64,000 bases of DNA from Flavobacterium notoginsengisoli (GCF_014207905.1 NZ_JACHLB010000002.1:1-64000); one strand, 5' to 3'; counted from the first letter of the stretch, positions 25,441 through 34,662 are shown. Made by a program: numbers and translations. Notes: generated from the sequence alone by a model not told the origin.

Positions 25441-26685
25441 TTATTCATAGCGAAGCGCTTCAATCGGATCTAACTTAGAAGCTTTAATTGCTGGATATAA
25501 ACCAGAAACTAAAGCAACACAAAAACTAGTTGCAAAAGCGGCAAAAATAGCCATCCACGGAATTACAAATGAAAAACTCATTGCGGTTGCAATTGCAAAA
25601 CCAAGAAGTATTCCGAGAATGATTCCGACCAAACCTCCGATTTGTCCAATTAGCAAAGTTTCGATAAAAAACTGAAAAGCGACCGTTGTCCTTTTTGCTC
25701 CCAAAGCTTTACGAACGCCAATTTCGCGAGTTCGTTCAGTAACCGAAACAATCATAATATTCATTAAAGCAATAGAAGAGCCTAATATTGTGATAATGCT
25801 GATAATCCAAGAAGCCCATCCAAGATATTTTGTGATTCCAAGAATACGATTAATCAAATCATCGCTTCGTACCACTCCAAAATTATTATCACGAACAGGA
25901 CTTAATTTTCGAACTCTTCGCATAGTACTGGTCGCATTGTCAATAGCTTGGTCTAAAACTTCTTTTTTAGAAACCATGACACTTATGGTGTAATTAATAT
26001 TTGGCGCTGTAAATAAAGATCGTGCTACCTGAATTGGAATCAGAACACGTAAATCCTGACTGTTTCCAAACGTTGAACCTTTCTCTTTTAAAACTCCAAT
26101 TACTTTAAATCTTGCACCTCGAATTGATATTACTTTATCAATTGGATTTACATCTTTCAAAAGTCCTTTTTCAAAATCAGAACCTACAATACAAGAATAA
26201 GTGTTATTGTCAATATCAAACTGGTTGAAACTTCTTCCTAAACTAGTTTCTAAACCAGAATTGGTAATAAAATGTTCGTCAACACCAACAATTGTAATTT
26301 CCGGATCTGTTTTTTCGCCCAAATATTTAACTTCGGCGGTTGAAGTTGCTGTAAACGATAGAGAAGTTTCGGTAAAAGGATATTTGTATTTGTTTTTGAA
26401 AGCAACAGCTTCAGGATAAGAAATAATTGGATTAATAACTTCTCTCTCATTCCCGCCGCGGTTACGAACTTTATTTTCGTATTGATTAATATTGAAAGTA
26501 TTGGCTCCCATAGATGCAAAATCACTAGAAATAGTATTTTCTAAAGCAGAAACCACAGTAAGAATTCCAACCAAAGCGGTAATTCCGATGGCGATAATTA
26601 AAACAGTAAGAATAGTTCGCAGAATTTGCGTTTTGATAGAACCAAACGCAATTCGGATATTTTCTTTAAATAATTTTAGCATCAT
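25441..26685 (-). CDS. MacB-like ABC transporter permease
   Basis: 414 residues from the ATG at 26685 (a second ATG follows directly). Topology is that of MacB/FtsX permeases: one N-terminal span ([20 protein letters not shown]), a large periplasmic domain (about 55-280) and three C-terminal spans ending [18 protein letters not shown], the family signature. [19 protein letters not shown] is the coupling loop. No ATPase gene is adjacent, so it must use one encoded elsewhere. Members export lipoproteins, peptides or signals by mechanotransmission. Confidence 0.92.
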   Translation of the reverse strand: MMLKLFKENIRIAFGSIKTQILRTILTVLIIAIGITALVGILTVVSALENTISSDFASMGANTFNINQYENKVRNRGGNEREVINPIISYPEAVAFKNKYKYPFTETSLSFTATSTAEVKYLGEKTDPEITIVGVDEHFITNSGLETSLGRSFNQFDIDNNTYSCIVGSDFEKGLLKDVNPIDKVISIRGARFKVIGVLKEKGSTFGNSQDLRVLIPIQVARSLFTAPNINYTISVMVSKKEVLDQAIDNATSTMRRVRKLSPVRDNNFGVVRSDDLINRILGITKYLGWASWIISIITILGSSIALMNIMIVSVTERTREIGVRKALGAKRTTVAFQFFIETLLIGQIGGLVGIILGILLGFAIATAMSFSFVIPWMAIFAAFATSFCVALVSGLYPAIKASKLDPIEALRYE

Positions 26686-26872
26686 GACCAATTTGTCACG
26701 AAAATACGTTTTTTGTTACAAGTTTGTTTTCGAACTGCTATTATTTATTTTAAAAAGTAAGATATTTGCAGACTTAAATTAAGTCGAAAGTTGGAAAGTC
26801 TAAAAACGCCAGCAATCAAAAAAAATATAAATAAATTAATTTTTAAGGTTTTTGAATTTAAGTTTCAAAAAG

Positions 26873-26905
26873 AAATCTAAAATCTAAAATCGACAATCTA
26901 AAATA
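26873..26905. repeat. Tandem AATCTAAA units before hisS
   Basis: AATCTAAAATCTAAAATCG then CAATCTAAAAT is a short tandem of an 8-9-nt word directly upstream of the hisS start. No inverted partner was found. It resembles single arms of the other intergenic families. Confidence 0.5.
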
Positions 26906-26911
26906 AAGAAG

Positions 26912-28336
26912 ATGGCTTCTAAACCAAGTATTCCAAAAGGGACAAGAGATTTTTCGCCTGCTGAGGTGTCAAAACGTCAATATATTATTCAGACCATAAA
27001 AGCAAATTTTGAAAAGTTTGGTTTTCAGCCAATCGAAACACCTTCGTTTGAAAATTCAGATACCTTAATGGGGAAATATGGAGAAGAAGGAGATCGTCTG
27101 ATTTTTAAAATATTAAACTCTGGGAATTTTTTCTACAATAAAAGTAAAATTGAATTGCCAGAATCTATTGAAGAATTACAAATAAATTCGGCTGAAAAAA
27201 TCAGTCTAGAACAAAGAATCGAACTAAATAAATTTACAGGAAAAATTTCTGAAAAAGCTCTACGTTACGATTTGACAGTTCCGTTTGCTAGATACGTTGT
27301 GCAACACCAAAGTGAAATAGAATTTCCATTTAAAAGATATCAAATTCAGCCAGTTTGGAGAGCAGATAATCCACAGAAAGGACGTTTTAGAGAATTTTTT
27401 CAATGCGATGCCGATGTTGTAGGTTCAAAATCTCTATGGCAAGAAGTAGAATTGGTTCAACTATACGATACTGTTTTTACTTCTTTAGGTTTAGAAGGCG
27501 TAACCATTAAAATCAACAATAGAAAGATTTTATCTGGAATTGCAGAAGTAATTGGCGCTTCAGATAAATTAATCGATTTTACAGTTGCTCTAGATAAATT
27601 AGATAAAATTGGAGAAGATGGCGTAAAGAAAGAAATGATTGAAAAAGGAATTTCTGAAGACGCTTTAGTAAAAGTGCAGCCACTTTTTAGCTTTTCTGGA
27701 ACTTTTGCAGATAAAATCAATCAGCTTTCAGATTTGTTGGCTTCTTCTGAAGAAGGAATGAAAGGTGTTGAAGAATTGAAATTTATATGTGACAATGTTG
27801 CAGTTTTAGGATTGTCAACAGCAATTTTAGACTTAGATGTGACTTTGGCTCGTGGTTTAAATTATTACACAGGAGCAATTTTTGAAGTTGCAGCTCCAAA
27901 AACAGTTGCCATGGGATCTATCGGCGGTGGCGGAAGATACGACGACTTGACTGGTATTTTTGGTTTGAAGAATATGAGCGGTGTCGGAATTTCTTTTGGA
28001 TTGGATAGAATTTATCTAGTTTTAGAAGAATTGCAATTGTTTCCAGAAACTGTAGCGGCTACTTCTAAAGCTATTTTTATCAATTATGGAGATAAAGAAG
28101 CTTTATATGCTTCAAAAGCAATTCAGAAATTAAGACAAGAAAATGTAAAAGTGGAGTTGTATCCAGACAATGTAAAAGTTGGGAAACAATTTCAATATGC
28201 AGATAAACGCTTGATTCCGTTTGCGGTAATTGCTGGAGATCAGGAAATAGCTTCGAATACTTATGCACTTAAAAATTTAGTGACAGGAGAACAGATTTCT
28301 GTAGATTTTGAAGGATTAAAAAATGCATTGATCTAA
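26912..28336 (+). CDS. hisS: Histidyl-tRNA synthetase
   Basis: Class II aminoacyl-tRNA synthetase charging tRNA-His. 474 residues, slightly longer than the typical 420-450 owing to an insertion near residues 65-105. Motif 2 is [23 protein letters not shown]. The histidine-binding segments are [15 protein letters not shown] and [14 protein letters not shown]. The anticodon-binding domain is the last 95 residues. A near-consensus -7 box (GATATTTG) lies at 26759-26766. Confidence 0.96.
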   Translation: MASKPSIPKGTRDFSPAEVSKRQYIIQTIKANFEKFGFQPIETPSFENSDTLMGKYGEEGDRLIFKILNSGNFFYNKSKIELPESIEELQINSAEKISLEQRIELNKFTGKISEKALRYDLTVPFARYVVQHQSEIEFPFKRYQIQPVWRADNPQKGRFREFFQCDADVVGSKSLWQEVELVQLYDTVFTSLGLEGVTIKINNRKILSGIAEVIGASDKLIDFTVALDKLDKIGEDGVKKEMIEKGISEDALVKVQPLFSFSGTFADKINQLSDLLASSEEGMKGVEELKFICDNVAVLGLSTAILDLDVTLARGLNYYTGAIFEVAAPKTVAMGSIGGGGRYDDLTGIFGLKNMSGVGISFGLDRIYLVLEELQLFPETVAATSKAIFINYGDKEALYASKAIQKLRQENVKVELYPDNVKVGKQFQYADKRLIPFAVIAGDQEIASNTYALKNLVTGEQISVDFEGLKNALI

Positions 28337-28359
28337 AAATCAGATTTATAAGTTTTTTG

Positions 28360-28453
28360 CACGCAGATTTTATAGATTTGAGCAGATTATATTTGATTTT
28401 TTGTTTAAAAAAATCTGCGCTAATCTGCCTAAATCTTTTTTTAAATCTGCGTG
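28360..28453. repeat. Intergenic inverted repeat, GCAGATT family
   Basis: Outer arms CACGCAGATTT (28360-28370) and AAATCTGCGTG (28443-28453) are perfect 11-bp inverted copies. Inside, AGATTTGAGCAGATTA and TAATCTGCCTAAATCT pair at 14 of 16 positions. It follows hisS and precedes tRNA-Trp. Confidence 0.85.
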
Positions 28454-28591
28454 AAATAAAATATAGGTTAACTGTTTGAATCAAAGGTTTTTGCTTGGAA
28501 TCGCGCATATTTAAAGGAATTTCTTTTAAAATCTCTTTAGAAAATAGTTGCCAGTAAAGAAAAAAAACTCTTAATTTGCCCACCTTAAGTT

Positions 28592-28662
28592 ACGGGCGTA
28601 GTTCAAGGGTAGAATAGCGGTCTCCAAAACCGTTGATGGGGGTTCGAATCCCTCCGCCCGTG
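28592..28662 (+). tRNA. tRNA-Trp (anticodon CCA)
   Basis: The acceptor stem ACGGGCG (28592-28598) pairs with CGCCCGT (28655-28661), and the discriminator is G28662. D arm GTTC/GAAT, anticodon stem GCGGT/ACCGT with loop CTCCAAA (anticodon CCA at 28624-28626), T arm GGGTTCGAATCCC. The CCA tail is not encoded. It stands alone between hisS and grpE. Confidence 0.95.
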
Positions 28663-28675
28663 CAATTGTTTTTTT

Positions 28676-28812
28676 AACGCAAAGAACGCAAAGATTTTTA
28701 TCTAAGAATAATTTTTACAAAGTTCGCATAGCTATTAATACAAAGCTTTGCGAACTTTTTGATTTTTTGTAAAAGTTTAAGAGTGAAAAAAAAACTTAGC
28801 GTACTTTGCGTT
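28676..28812. repeat. Nested intergenic inverted repeat, CGCAAAG family
   Basis: Outer arms AACGCAAAG (28676-28684, tandem with a second ACGCAAAG) and CTTTGCGTT (28804-28812) are perfect inverted copies. Inside sits a separate hairpin, AAAGTTCGCA (28719-28728) with TGCGAACTTT (28749-28758), also perfect. This two-layer arrangement begins 14 nt after tRNA-Trp. Confidence 0.85.
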
Positions 28813-28859
28813 AATTTTTTTGTTAGTCAGACTTTGTCATTAATTCATTAAAGCATAAA

Positions 28860-28893
28860 AAAAAGCTTCGTCTCTGTAGGCGAAGCTTTTTTT
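28860..28893. terminator. Terminator after tRNA-Trp region
   Basis: Perfect 11-bp stem AAAAAGCTTCG / CGAAGCTTTTT with a T tract. Confidence 0.8.
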
Positions 28894-29086
28894 AATATAA
28901 GGTAAATTTGAATTAATAATTATTTTGAGGCCAAAGCCAACCCTTAAATTCAATTTTGGTGGTAATAATTTTTGTTTTACGCAATCAAAGATAAAATAAA
29001 CTATAACGTAATAGTCTTAAAATTATACTAAATTTTGACTGTCTAATTTCCTTTTTTAAAAGTCTCATAATTAATAGAGTGACAAT
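28894..29086. other. Gene-free region upstream of grpE
   Basis: About 190 bp, AT-rich, with no gene or repeat-family member seen. It includes TAAATTTG at 28903-28910, a possible extra -7 match of unclear use. Confidence 0.35.
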
Positions 29087-29118
29087 TTGACATTTTATAA
29101 GATTTGGCAGTACTTTTG
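29087..29118 (+). promoter_or_regulatory. Consensus Bacteroidota promoter for grpE-dnaJ
   Basis: TTG at 29087-29089, 21 bp, then TACTTTTG at 29111-29118, a complete match to TTG-N17-23-TAnnTTTG. The expected start site is near 29124, giving a leader of about 19 nt. No CIRCE repeat (TTAGCACTC) was seen. Confidence 0.75.
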
Positions 29119-29142
29119 CAATCCAACAGAAAGAAATAAAAA

Positions 29143-29721
29143 ATGAAGTTTAAAAATATTTTTAAAAATAAAAGTAATATGACTACGGAAAATACAGAAT
29201 TCGATCAGGAATTAGATGATGCAACGATAGAGACTAACGCTAATGGAGAGCAATTAATTGTTGAAGAATTAAGTGTTGAGGAGCAATTAGCTCAAGACTT
29301 AGCTAAAGAAAAAGATAAGTTTTTGAGATTATTTGCTGAATTTGAAAATTACAAAAAAAGAACTTCAAAAGAGCGTCTTGAATTATTTAAAACAGCAAAC
29401 CAAGAAGTTTTATTGGCTATGCTTCCAGTTTTAGATGATTTTGACAGAGCAGCTGTAGAGATCAACAAATCTGATGATGAAAATTTGAAAAAAGGTGTTG
29501 AATTAATTCATGAAAAATTGAAAAACACTTTGGTTTCTAAAGGTTTAGAGCAAGTTGAAATTCAAGCAGGTGATGCTTTTAATGCTGATATTGCTGAAGC
29601 GATTACTCAAATCCCAGCCCCATCTGACAAATTAAAAGGTAAAATCGTTGATGTTATTGAAAAAGGATACAAATTAGGAGACAAAATTATTCGTTTCCCT
29701 AAAGTTGTTGTTGGAAACTAA
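29143..29721 (+). CDS. grpE: Nucleotide exchange factor GrpE
   Basis: Releases ADP from DnaK. 192 residues: an acidic N-terminal region (DQELDDATIETN), a long helix with RLFAEFENYKKRTSKER, the dimer motif LLAMLPVLDDFDRA and the beta domain GDAFNADIAEAITQIPA. Start at 29143 (MKFKNIFKNK). A second ATG at codon 13 is possible, and the promoter position allows both. dnaJ follows 75 bp later, while dnaK is not in this window. Confidence 0.95.
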   Translation: MKFKNIFKNKSNMTTENTEFDQELDDATIETNANGEQLIVEELSVEEQLAQDLAKEKDKFLRLFAEFENYKKRTSKERLELFKTANQEVLLAMLPVLDDFDRAAVEINKSDDENLKKGVELIHEKLKNTLVSKGLEQVEIQAGDAFNADIAEAITQIPAPSDKLKGKIVDVIEKGYKLGDKIIRFPKVVVGN

Positions 29722-29730
29722 GAAGCAATA

Positions 29731-29790
29731 AAAGTTCAAAATTCAGTTTTTAAAATTGGAATTTGGAATTTTTAGATTTAGAATTTAACC
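29731..29790. repeat. TTCCAAATT-family element between grpE and dnaJ (single arm)
   Basis: Contains AATTGGAATTTGGAATTT at 29754-29771, the exact 18-mer found in the right arms at 32038 and 40454. The flanking AAAGTTCAAAATTCAG and TAGATTTAGAATTTAACC show related words, but no matching left arm is complete. Confidence 0.75.
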
Positions 29791-29796
29791 TAAATT

Positions 29797-30906
29797 ATGA
29801 AAAAAGATTTTTACGAAATACTAGGCATTTCAAAAAATGCTGACGCTGCCGAAATTAAAAAAGCATACAGAAAAAGTGCGCTAAAATACCATCCTGATAA
29901 AAACCCAGGCGACAAAGAGGCAGAAGAAAACTTCAAATTGGCGGCAGAAGCTTATGAAGTTTTGAGTGATCCGCAGAAAAAAGCAAAATACGATCAATAC
30001 GGTCATCAAGCATTTGATGGTTCTGGCGGATTTGGCGGTGGTCATGGCGGTATGAATATGGATGACATTTTCAGTCAGTTTGGTGATATTTTTGGTGGTG
30101 GATTTGGCGGCTTCGGAGGCGGAGGCGGTGGTCCTCGTCGTGCAAAAGGAAGCAATCTTCGAATTAAAGTAAAATTGACTTTAGAAGAAATTGCAAATGG
30201 AGTGGAGAAAAAAGTAAAAGTAAAACGTAAAGTTCAAGCTAAAGGTGTAACGTATAAAACTTGTACAACTTGTAATGGTCAAGGTCAGGTGATGCGTGTT
30301 ACTAATACCATTTTAGGAAGAATGCAATCTGCGTCAACTTGTCCTACTTGCGGCGGTTCTGGTCAGATTTTAGATAAAAAACCTTCTGAGGCAGATGCAC
30401 AAGGAATGGTTCAGGAAGACGAAACGGTATCAATCAAAATTCCTGCGGGAGTTGTTGACGGAATGCAGTTGAAAGTTTCTAACAAAGGTAACGATGCGCC
30501 AGGAAATAGTATTCCAGGAGATTTAATTGTTGCAATTGAAGAAATTGAACACGAATTCTTGAAACGTGAAGGTGAAAATGTTCATTTTGATTTATACATC
30601 AGTTTCCCAGAAGCAGTTTTAGGAGCTTCAAAAGATATCGAAGCTATTAACGGAAAAGTTCGTATTAAGTTAGAGGAAGGAATTCAGTCTGGAAAAATTT
30701 TAAGATTGAAAGGAAAAGGAATTCCAAGTTTAAATGGTTACGGAAATGGTGATTTATTAGTTCACGTAAATGTTTGGACTCCAAGAACATTAAATAAAGA
30801 ACAAAAACAATTCTTTGAAAACGCTTTAACTGACGAGCACTTTGCTCCAAGTCCTGAGAAATCAGAGAAATCATTTTTTGAAAAAGTAAAAGATATGTTT
30901 TCATAA
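29797..30906 (+). CDS. dnaJ: Co-chaperone DnaJ with reduced zinc domain
   Basis: 369 residues. J domain 1-70 with YHPDKNPGD, Gly/Phe-rich region about 72-112, then a zinc region with only two CxxCxGxG motifs (CTTCNGQG and CPTCGGSG, about 155-195) where canonical DnaJ has four, and C-terminal substrate-binding domains (IPAGVVDGMQLKVSNKGND). With two motifs only one zinc could be held. I recall this reduction as usual in flavobacterial DnaJ. It stimulates DnaK ATPase and delivers substrate. Confidence 0.95.
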   Translation: MKKDFYEILGISKNADAAEIKKAYRKSALKYHPDKNPGDKEAEENFKLAAEAYEVLSDPQKKAKYDQYGHQAFDGSGGFGGGHGGMNMDDIFSQFGDIFGGGFGGFGGGGGGPRRAKGSNLRIKVKLTLEEIANGVEKKVKVKRKVQAKGVTYKTCTTCNGQGQVMRVTNTILGRMQSASTCPTCGGSGQILDKKPSEADAQGMVQEDETVSIKIPAGVVDGMQLKVSNKGNDAPGNSIPGDLIVAIEEIEHEFLKREGENVHFDLYISFPEAVLGASKDIEAINGKVRIKLEEGIQSGKILRLKGKGIPSLNGYGNGDLLVHVNVWTPRTLNKEQKQFFENALTDEHFAPSPEKSEKSFFEKVKDMFS

Positions 30907-30935
30907 TCTAACTTTTTTAAAAGTTTAAATATATT

Positions 30936-30972
30936 AAAAACCCATTCTATAGATTTAGAATGGGTTTTTTGC
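30936..30972 (+). terminator. grpE-dnaJ terminator
   Basis: Perfect 14-bp stem AAAAACCCATTCTA / TAGAATGGGTTTTT plus T tail, 31 bp after dnaJ. Confidence 0.9.
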
Positions 30973-30999
30973 GTATTATGACACAGATTCGCTAGTAAT

Positions 31000-31052
31000 T
31001 ATTTACTTTTACAGTCGCTGAGCCGTAATTGGCTAAGTGACGCAGTAAATCC
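31000..31052. repeat. Imperfect inverted repeat before the ABC exporter genes
   Basis: ATTTACTTTTACAGTCGCTGAGCC faces GGCTAAGTGACGCAGTAAAT, an imperfect inverted pair with central AGCC-gtaatt-GGCT. It lies just upstream of the ATPase start at 31064 and may be a leader hairpin or a degraded member of the CTAAGGTT family. Confidence 0.45.
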
Positions 31053-31063
31053 TTAAAAATAAC

Positions 31064-31993
31064 ATGAGCAACTTACTAGAAGTACATAAGGTCGTAAAAC
31101 AATACGGCGATTATGTAGCGCTTAACGAAGTTTCATTAAATGTGCCAAAAGGCAGTATATATGGACTTTTAGGTCCGAATGGAGCTGGAAAAACTTCCCT
31201 TATAAGAATCATAAATCAAATTACATTGCCTGATAGTGGCGAAATAATTTTAGATGGAGAAAGGCTACAGCCTAAACATGTGCAAACAATTGGCTATCTT
31301 CCAGAAGAAAGAGGTTTGTACAGTTCGATGAAAGTTGGAGAACAATGTTTGTATCTGGCTCAAATGAAAGGACTTTCTAAAGCTGAAGCCAAAAAACAAT
31401 TAGATTATTGGTTTGACCGTTTAGGAATTCAAGGTTGGTGGAATAAGAAAATTCAAGAGCTTTCTAAAGGAATGGCGCAAAAAATCCAGTTTGTGGTTTG
31501 TGTTTTGCATAAACCAAAATTGCTGATTCTGGATGAGCCTTTTTCTGGATTTGACCCTGTAAATGCAAATATTATCAAAGACGAAATTTTAGCTTTAAAA
31601 GAACAAGGTTCAACTATTATTTTTTCAACTCACAGAATGGAAAGTGTAGAGGAACTTTGCGAAAACATTGCATTGATTCACAAATCTAATAAACTGATCG
31701 AAGGAAAAGTGACTGATGTAAAACGCCAATTTAGAACTAACAGTTTTGAAGTTGGAATTTTAACAAACAACGTTGAAGGTTTGATGTATGATATTACTCA
31801 AAAGTTTACCGTTTCTCCTGCTAATTTTAAATCTCTTAATGATGATTTGAAATTGAATATTGAAATAGGAAATGCTTCGCCAAATGAATTATTGAACGTT
31901 TTGACACAACGCGGACAAGTAACACATTTCGTAGAGAAAATTCCAAGCATAAACGATATTTTTATTCAAACAGTAACAGAAAATAAAAATTAA
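31064..31993 (+). CDS. ABC transporter ATP-binding protein (NatA-like)
   Basis: 309 residues. Walker A GPNGAGKTSLI (about 36-46), Q-loop YLPEERGLYSSM, signature ELSKGMAQKIQ, Walker B LLILDEPFSGFDP and H-loop FSTHRM. The EERGLY Q-loop segment and the extra C-terminal domain of about 80 residues are typical of NatA-type exporters, which in Bacillus extrude sodium. It pairs with the permease 78 bp downstream. Confidence 0.92.
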   Translation: MSNLLEVHKVVKQYGDYVALNEVSLNVPKGSIYGLLGPNGAGKTSLIRIINQITLPDSGEIILDGERLQPKHVQTIGYLPEERGLYSSMKVGEQCLYLAQMKGLSKAEAKKQLDYWFDRLGIQGWWNKKIQELSKGMAQKIQFVVCVLHKPKLLILDEPFSGFDPVNANIIKDEILALKEQGSTIIFSTHRMESVEELCENIALIHKSNKLIEGKVTDVKRQFRTNSFEVGILTNNVEGLMYDITQKFTVSPANFKSLNDDLKLNIEIGNASPNELLNVLTQRGQVTHFVEKIPSINDIFIQTVTENKN

Positions 31994-32006
31994 AATTCCA
32001 AAAAAT

Positions 32007-32055
32007 AAATTCCAAATTCCAATGGCAAAATGTTCAAAATTGGAATTTGGAATTT
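32007..32055. repeat. Perfect 17-bp inverted repeat, TTCCAAATT family
   Basis: AAATTCCAAATTCCAAT (32007-32023) and its perfect inverse (32039-32055) enclose a 15-nt loop. Each arm is two copies of AAATTCCA. It is inside the ABC operon, so it cannot be a complete terminator. It may set the ratio or stability of the two halves of the message. Confidence 0.9.
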
Positions 32056-32071
32056 GAAAATTTAAATATTT

Positions 32072-33388
32072 ATGAATATTATTTCATTAATTATAAAAAG
32101 AGAATTTATTGCCAAAGTCCGCAATAAATCTTTTGTTGTCATGACTTTTTTAAGTCCGCTTTTATTTGTGGCTATTGCAGTATTTATTGGCTATTTAAGT
32201 TCCATGAAAGCCGAAACGAAAAGTATTGTGATTCATGACGCAACTGGACTTTTTGCTTCCGATTTTTTAAAGGAAAATAAAAATAGTTCGGAGTTTAAAT
32301 TTTACAATTTGTCCGACTTTGATGTTCAAGCTTTAAAAGATAGTATTACAACAGAGCGTTTTAGCGGTTTAATTGTTATCCCAAAAACAAATAATGTTAA
32401 TGATTTAGAAAATAAAATAGAGTTTATTTCAAATAACAGTCCAAGTATTTCTTTTATTGAAAGAACTCAGAATGTAATTGCAAAAAAAATAACCAAATTA
32501 AATCTCGAAGAAGCAAAACTAGATACTTTGGCAATTCAGAAAGCACAATCAAAGGTTAATATTCATTTGGTGAAGGCTTCTGGAGAAGAAAGTTTAAAAG
32601 GTTTAAATGAAATTAAAATCGGAATTGGTGGAGCTTTTGGTTATTTAATTATGATGTTTATTATCATTTACGGAAACATGGTAATGCGAAGCGTTATTGA
32701 AGAAAAAACAAACCGAATTATCGAAATCATTATTTCATCTGTAAAACCATTTCAATTAATGATTGGTAAAATTGTTGGAACTTCATTAGCTGGAATTCTG
32801 CAATTTATGATTTGGGCCATTATTGGTTTGGGATTAATGTTTGCTGCTTCTGCATTTTTTGGTGTAAACGTTGGTGCGGGAAGTAATATTCCGCCAGTAT
32901 TAGCCCAATCTGCCCAGCATGATTTTTCAGGTGTAGTGCAAATGGGATTGAGAGAAGCTTGGAATCTGCCAATAGCCAGTATTATCATCGGATTTGTAGT
33001 TTATTTTATTGGAGGATATTTTCTTTATAGTTCATTTTATGCTGCAATTGGAGCGGCGGTAGATAATCAGACCGATTCACAACAATTTTTGTTGCCAATC
33101 ATAATGCCATTAATTTTGAGTGTTTACATCGGATTCTTTACAGTAGTAAATGATCCGCACGGAAGTATCGCGGTAATCTTTTCTATGATTCCGCTTACTT
33201 CGCCAATCGTAATGCTAATGCGTATTCCGTTTGGAGTGCCGTGGTGGCAAATTGCAATTTCGGTATCATTATTGTTTGCAACCTTTTTCCTTGTAGTTTG
33301 GTTCGCGGCCAAAATTTACCGAGTAGGTATTTTAATGTACGGCAAAAAACCAAGCTGGAAGGAATTGTATAAGTGGCTAAAATATTAA
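32072..33388 (+). CDS. ABC-2 type exporter permease (NatB-like)
   Basis: 438 residues. N-terminal span (FVVMTFLSPLLFVAIAVFIG), a large extracytoplasmic domain (about 45-180), then five or six spans from about 190 on (GAFGYLIMMFIIIYGNMVMRSV, VVYFIGGYFLYSSFYAAIGA). SVIEEKTNRIIEIIISSVKP is the conserved cytoplasmic motif of ABC-2 permeases. It forms an exporter with the upstream ATPase. Sodium or drug export is a family guess. Confidence 0.92.
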   Translation: MNIISLIIKREFIAKVRNKSFVVMTFLSPLLFVAIAVFIGYLSSMKAETKSIVIHDATGLFASDFLKENKNSSEFKFYNLSDFDVQALKDSITTERFSGLIVIPKTNNVNDLENKIEFISNNSPSISFIERTQNVIAKKITKLNLEEAKLDTLAIQKAQSKVNIHLVKASGEESLKGLNEIKIGIGGAFGYLIMMFIIIYGNMVMRSVIEEKTNRIIEIIISSVKPFQLMIGKIVGTSLAGILQFMIWAIIGLGLMFAASAFFGVNVGAGSNIPPVLAQSAQHDFSGVVQMGLREAWNLPIASIIIGFVVYFIGGYFLYSSFYAAIGAAVDNQTDSQQFLLPIIMPLILSVYIGFFTVVNDPHGSIAVIFSMIPLTSPIVMLMRIPFGVPWWQIAISVSLLFATFFLVVWFAAKIYRVGILMYGKKPSWKELYKWLKY

Positions 33389-33398
33389 CTTTTTAAAG

Positions 33399-33492
33399 TT
33401 GCTAAGGTTCTAAGGTTCTGAGATGCTAAGATTTTTTTAATTTCTTGCGTAAAAACCTTAGAACCTTAGTAACTTGGAATCTCAGAACCTTA
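33399..33492. repeat. Intergenic inverted repeat, CTAAGGTT family (copy 1)
   Basis: Left arm with CTAAGGTTCTAAG (33402-33414) and AAGGTTCTGAG (33412-33422). Right arm ACCTTAGAACCTTAGTAAC then CTCAGAACCTT (33481-33491). It fills the gap between the exporter and the NtrC-like gene and ends 7 nt before the latter's ATG, so it forms that gene's leader. Confidence 0.88.
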
Positions 33493-33498
33493 AAAGAA

Positions 33499-34662
33499 AT
33501 GAGTAAAATACTAATTATCGAAGACGAAGCGGCGATCAGAAGAGTTTTGGTTAAAATATTATCAGAAGAAAATGATTCGTATCAGGTTGATGAAGCCGAA
33601 GATGGTGTTGCGGGGCTTGAAAAAATAAAAAACAACGATTACGATTTGGTTTTGTGTGATATCAAAATGCCAAAAATGGACGGTGTTGAGGTTTTAGAAG
33701 AGGTAAAAAAAATCAAGCCAGAAATTCCCATGGTTATGATTTCTGGTCACGGAGATATGGAAACTGCGATTCAAACCATGCGTTTAGGAGCATTTGATTA
33801 TATTTCTAAACCGCCAGATTTAAATCGTTTGTTAAATACAGTTCGTAATGCTTTAGACAAAAAACAATTAGTTGTTGAGAATAAAATCTTAAAGAAAAAA
33901 GTTAGTAAGAATTACGAAATGATCGGCGAAAGCGAATCAATCAATCACATCAAAGTAATGATTGATAAAGTCGCTCCGACCGAAGCTAGAGTTTTAATTA
34001 CAGGGCCAAACGGAACTGGAAAAGAATTAGTAGCACATCAATTACATGAAAAAAGTGAACGTTCTGCTTTTCCTTTAATCGAAGTAAACTGTGCGGCAAT
34101 TCCAAGCGAATTGATTGAAAGTGAATTATTCGGACATGTAAAAGGTGCTTTTACATCGGCTGTAAAAGATCGTGCTGGAAAGTTTGAAGCAGCAGACAAA
34201 GGAACTATTTTCTTAGATGAAATTGGAGACATGAGCCTTTCGGCGCAAGCCAAAGTTTTACGCGCACTTCAAGAAAGTATGATTACTAGAGTTGGTGCAG
34301 ATAAAGATATTAAAGTTGATGTTCGTGTGGTGGCGGCAACCAACAAAGATTTGAAAACTGAAATTGCTGAAGGTCGTTTTAGAGAAGATTTGTACCATCG
34401 TCTGGCTGTAATTTTGATAAAAGTTCCACCTTTGAACGAAAGACGTGATGATATTCCAGCATTAATTAAGCATTTTACAGAGAAGATCGCTTCAGAGCAA
34501 GGAAATGCAGTAAAAGGATTTTCGGCACAAGCCATACAATTATTGCAGGAATACGATTGGACAGGAAATATTCGTGAACTTCGAAATGTGGTCGAAAGAT
34601 TAATTATTCTAGGAGGAAGCGAAATCTCAGAAAGCGACGTGAAAATGTTCGCAAGCAAATAA
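33499..34662 (+). CDS. NtrC-family response regulator without DNA-binding domain
   Basis: 387 residues from the ATG at 33499. An upstream in-frame codon only adds translated repeat sequence. Receiver domain 1-120 with phospho-acceptor D54 (LVLCDIKMP). AAA+ domain from about 145: Walker A ITGPNGTGKE, sigma-54 loop GAFTSA in place of GAFTGA, Walker B GTIFLDEIGDM, and the arginine segment REDLYHRLAV. The protein ends FASK soon after the AAA+ lid, so the usual Fis-type helix-turn-helix is missing. Such regulators can act on sigma-54 holoenzyme from solution. No sensor kinase is adjacent. Confidence 0.92.
   Translation: MSKILIIEDEAAIRRVLVKILSEENDSYQVDEAEDGVAGLEKIKNNDYDLVLCDIKMPKMDGVEVLEEVKKIKPEIPMVMISGHGDMETAIQTMRLGAFDYISKPPDLNRLLNTVRNALDKKQLVVENKILKKKVSKNYEMIGESESINHIKVMIDKVAPTEARVLITGPNGTGKELVAHQLHEKSERSAFPLIEVNCAAIPSELIESELFGHVKGAFTSAVKDRAGKFEAADKGTIFLDEIGDMSLSAQAKVLRALQESMITRVGADKDIKVDVRVVAATNKDLKTEIAEGRFREDLYHRLAVILIKVPPLNERRDDIPALIKHFTEKIASEQGNAVKGFSAQAIQLLQEYDWTGNIRELRNVVERLIILGGSEISESDVKMFASK

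Noticed and set aside
28269..28583. 104-codon minus-strand open frame over the end of hisS
   Set aside because: It is the reverse complement of hisS and the GCAGATT repeat; no start signal or protein-like pattern.
33445..33498. N-terminal extension of the NtrC-like regulator
   Set aside because: The 18 extra residues translate the CTAAGGTT repeat; the receiver domain starts at the ATG at 33499.
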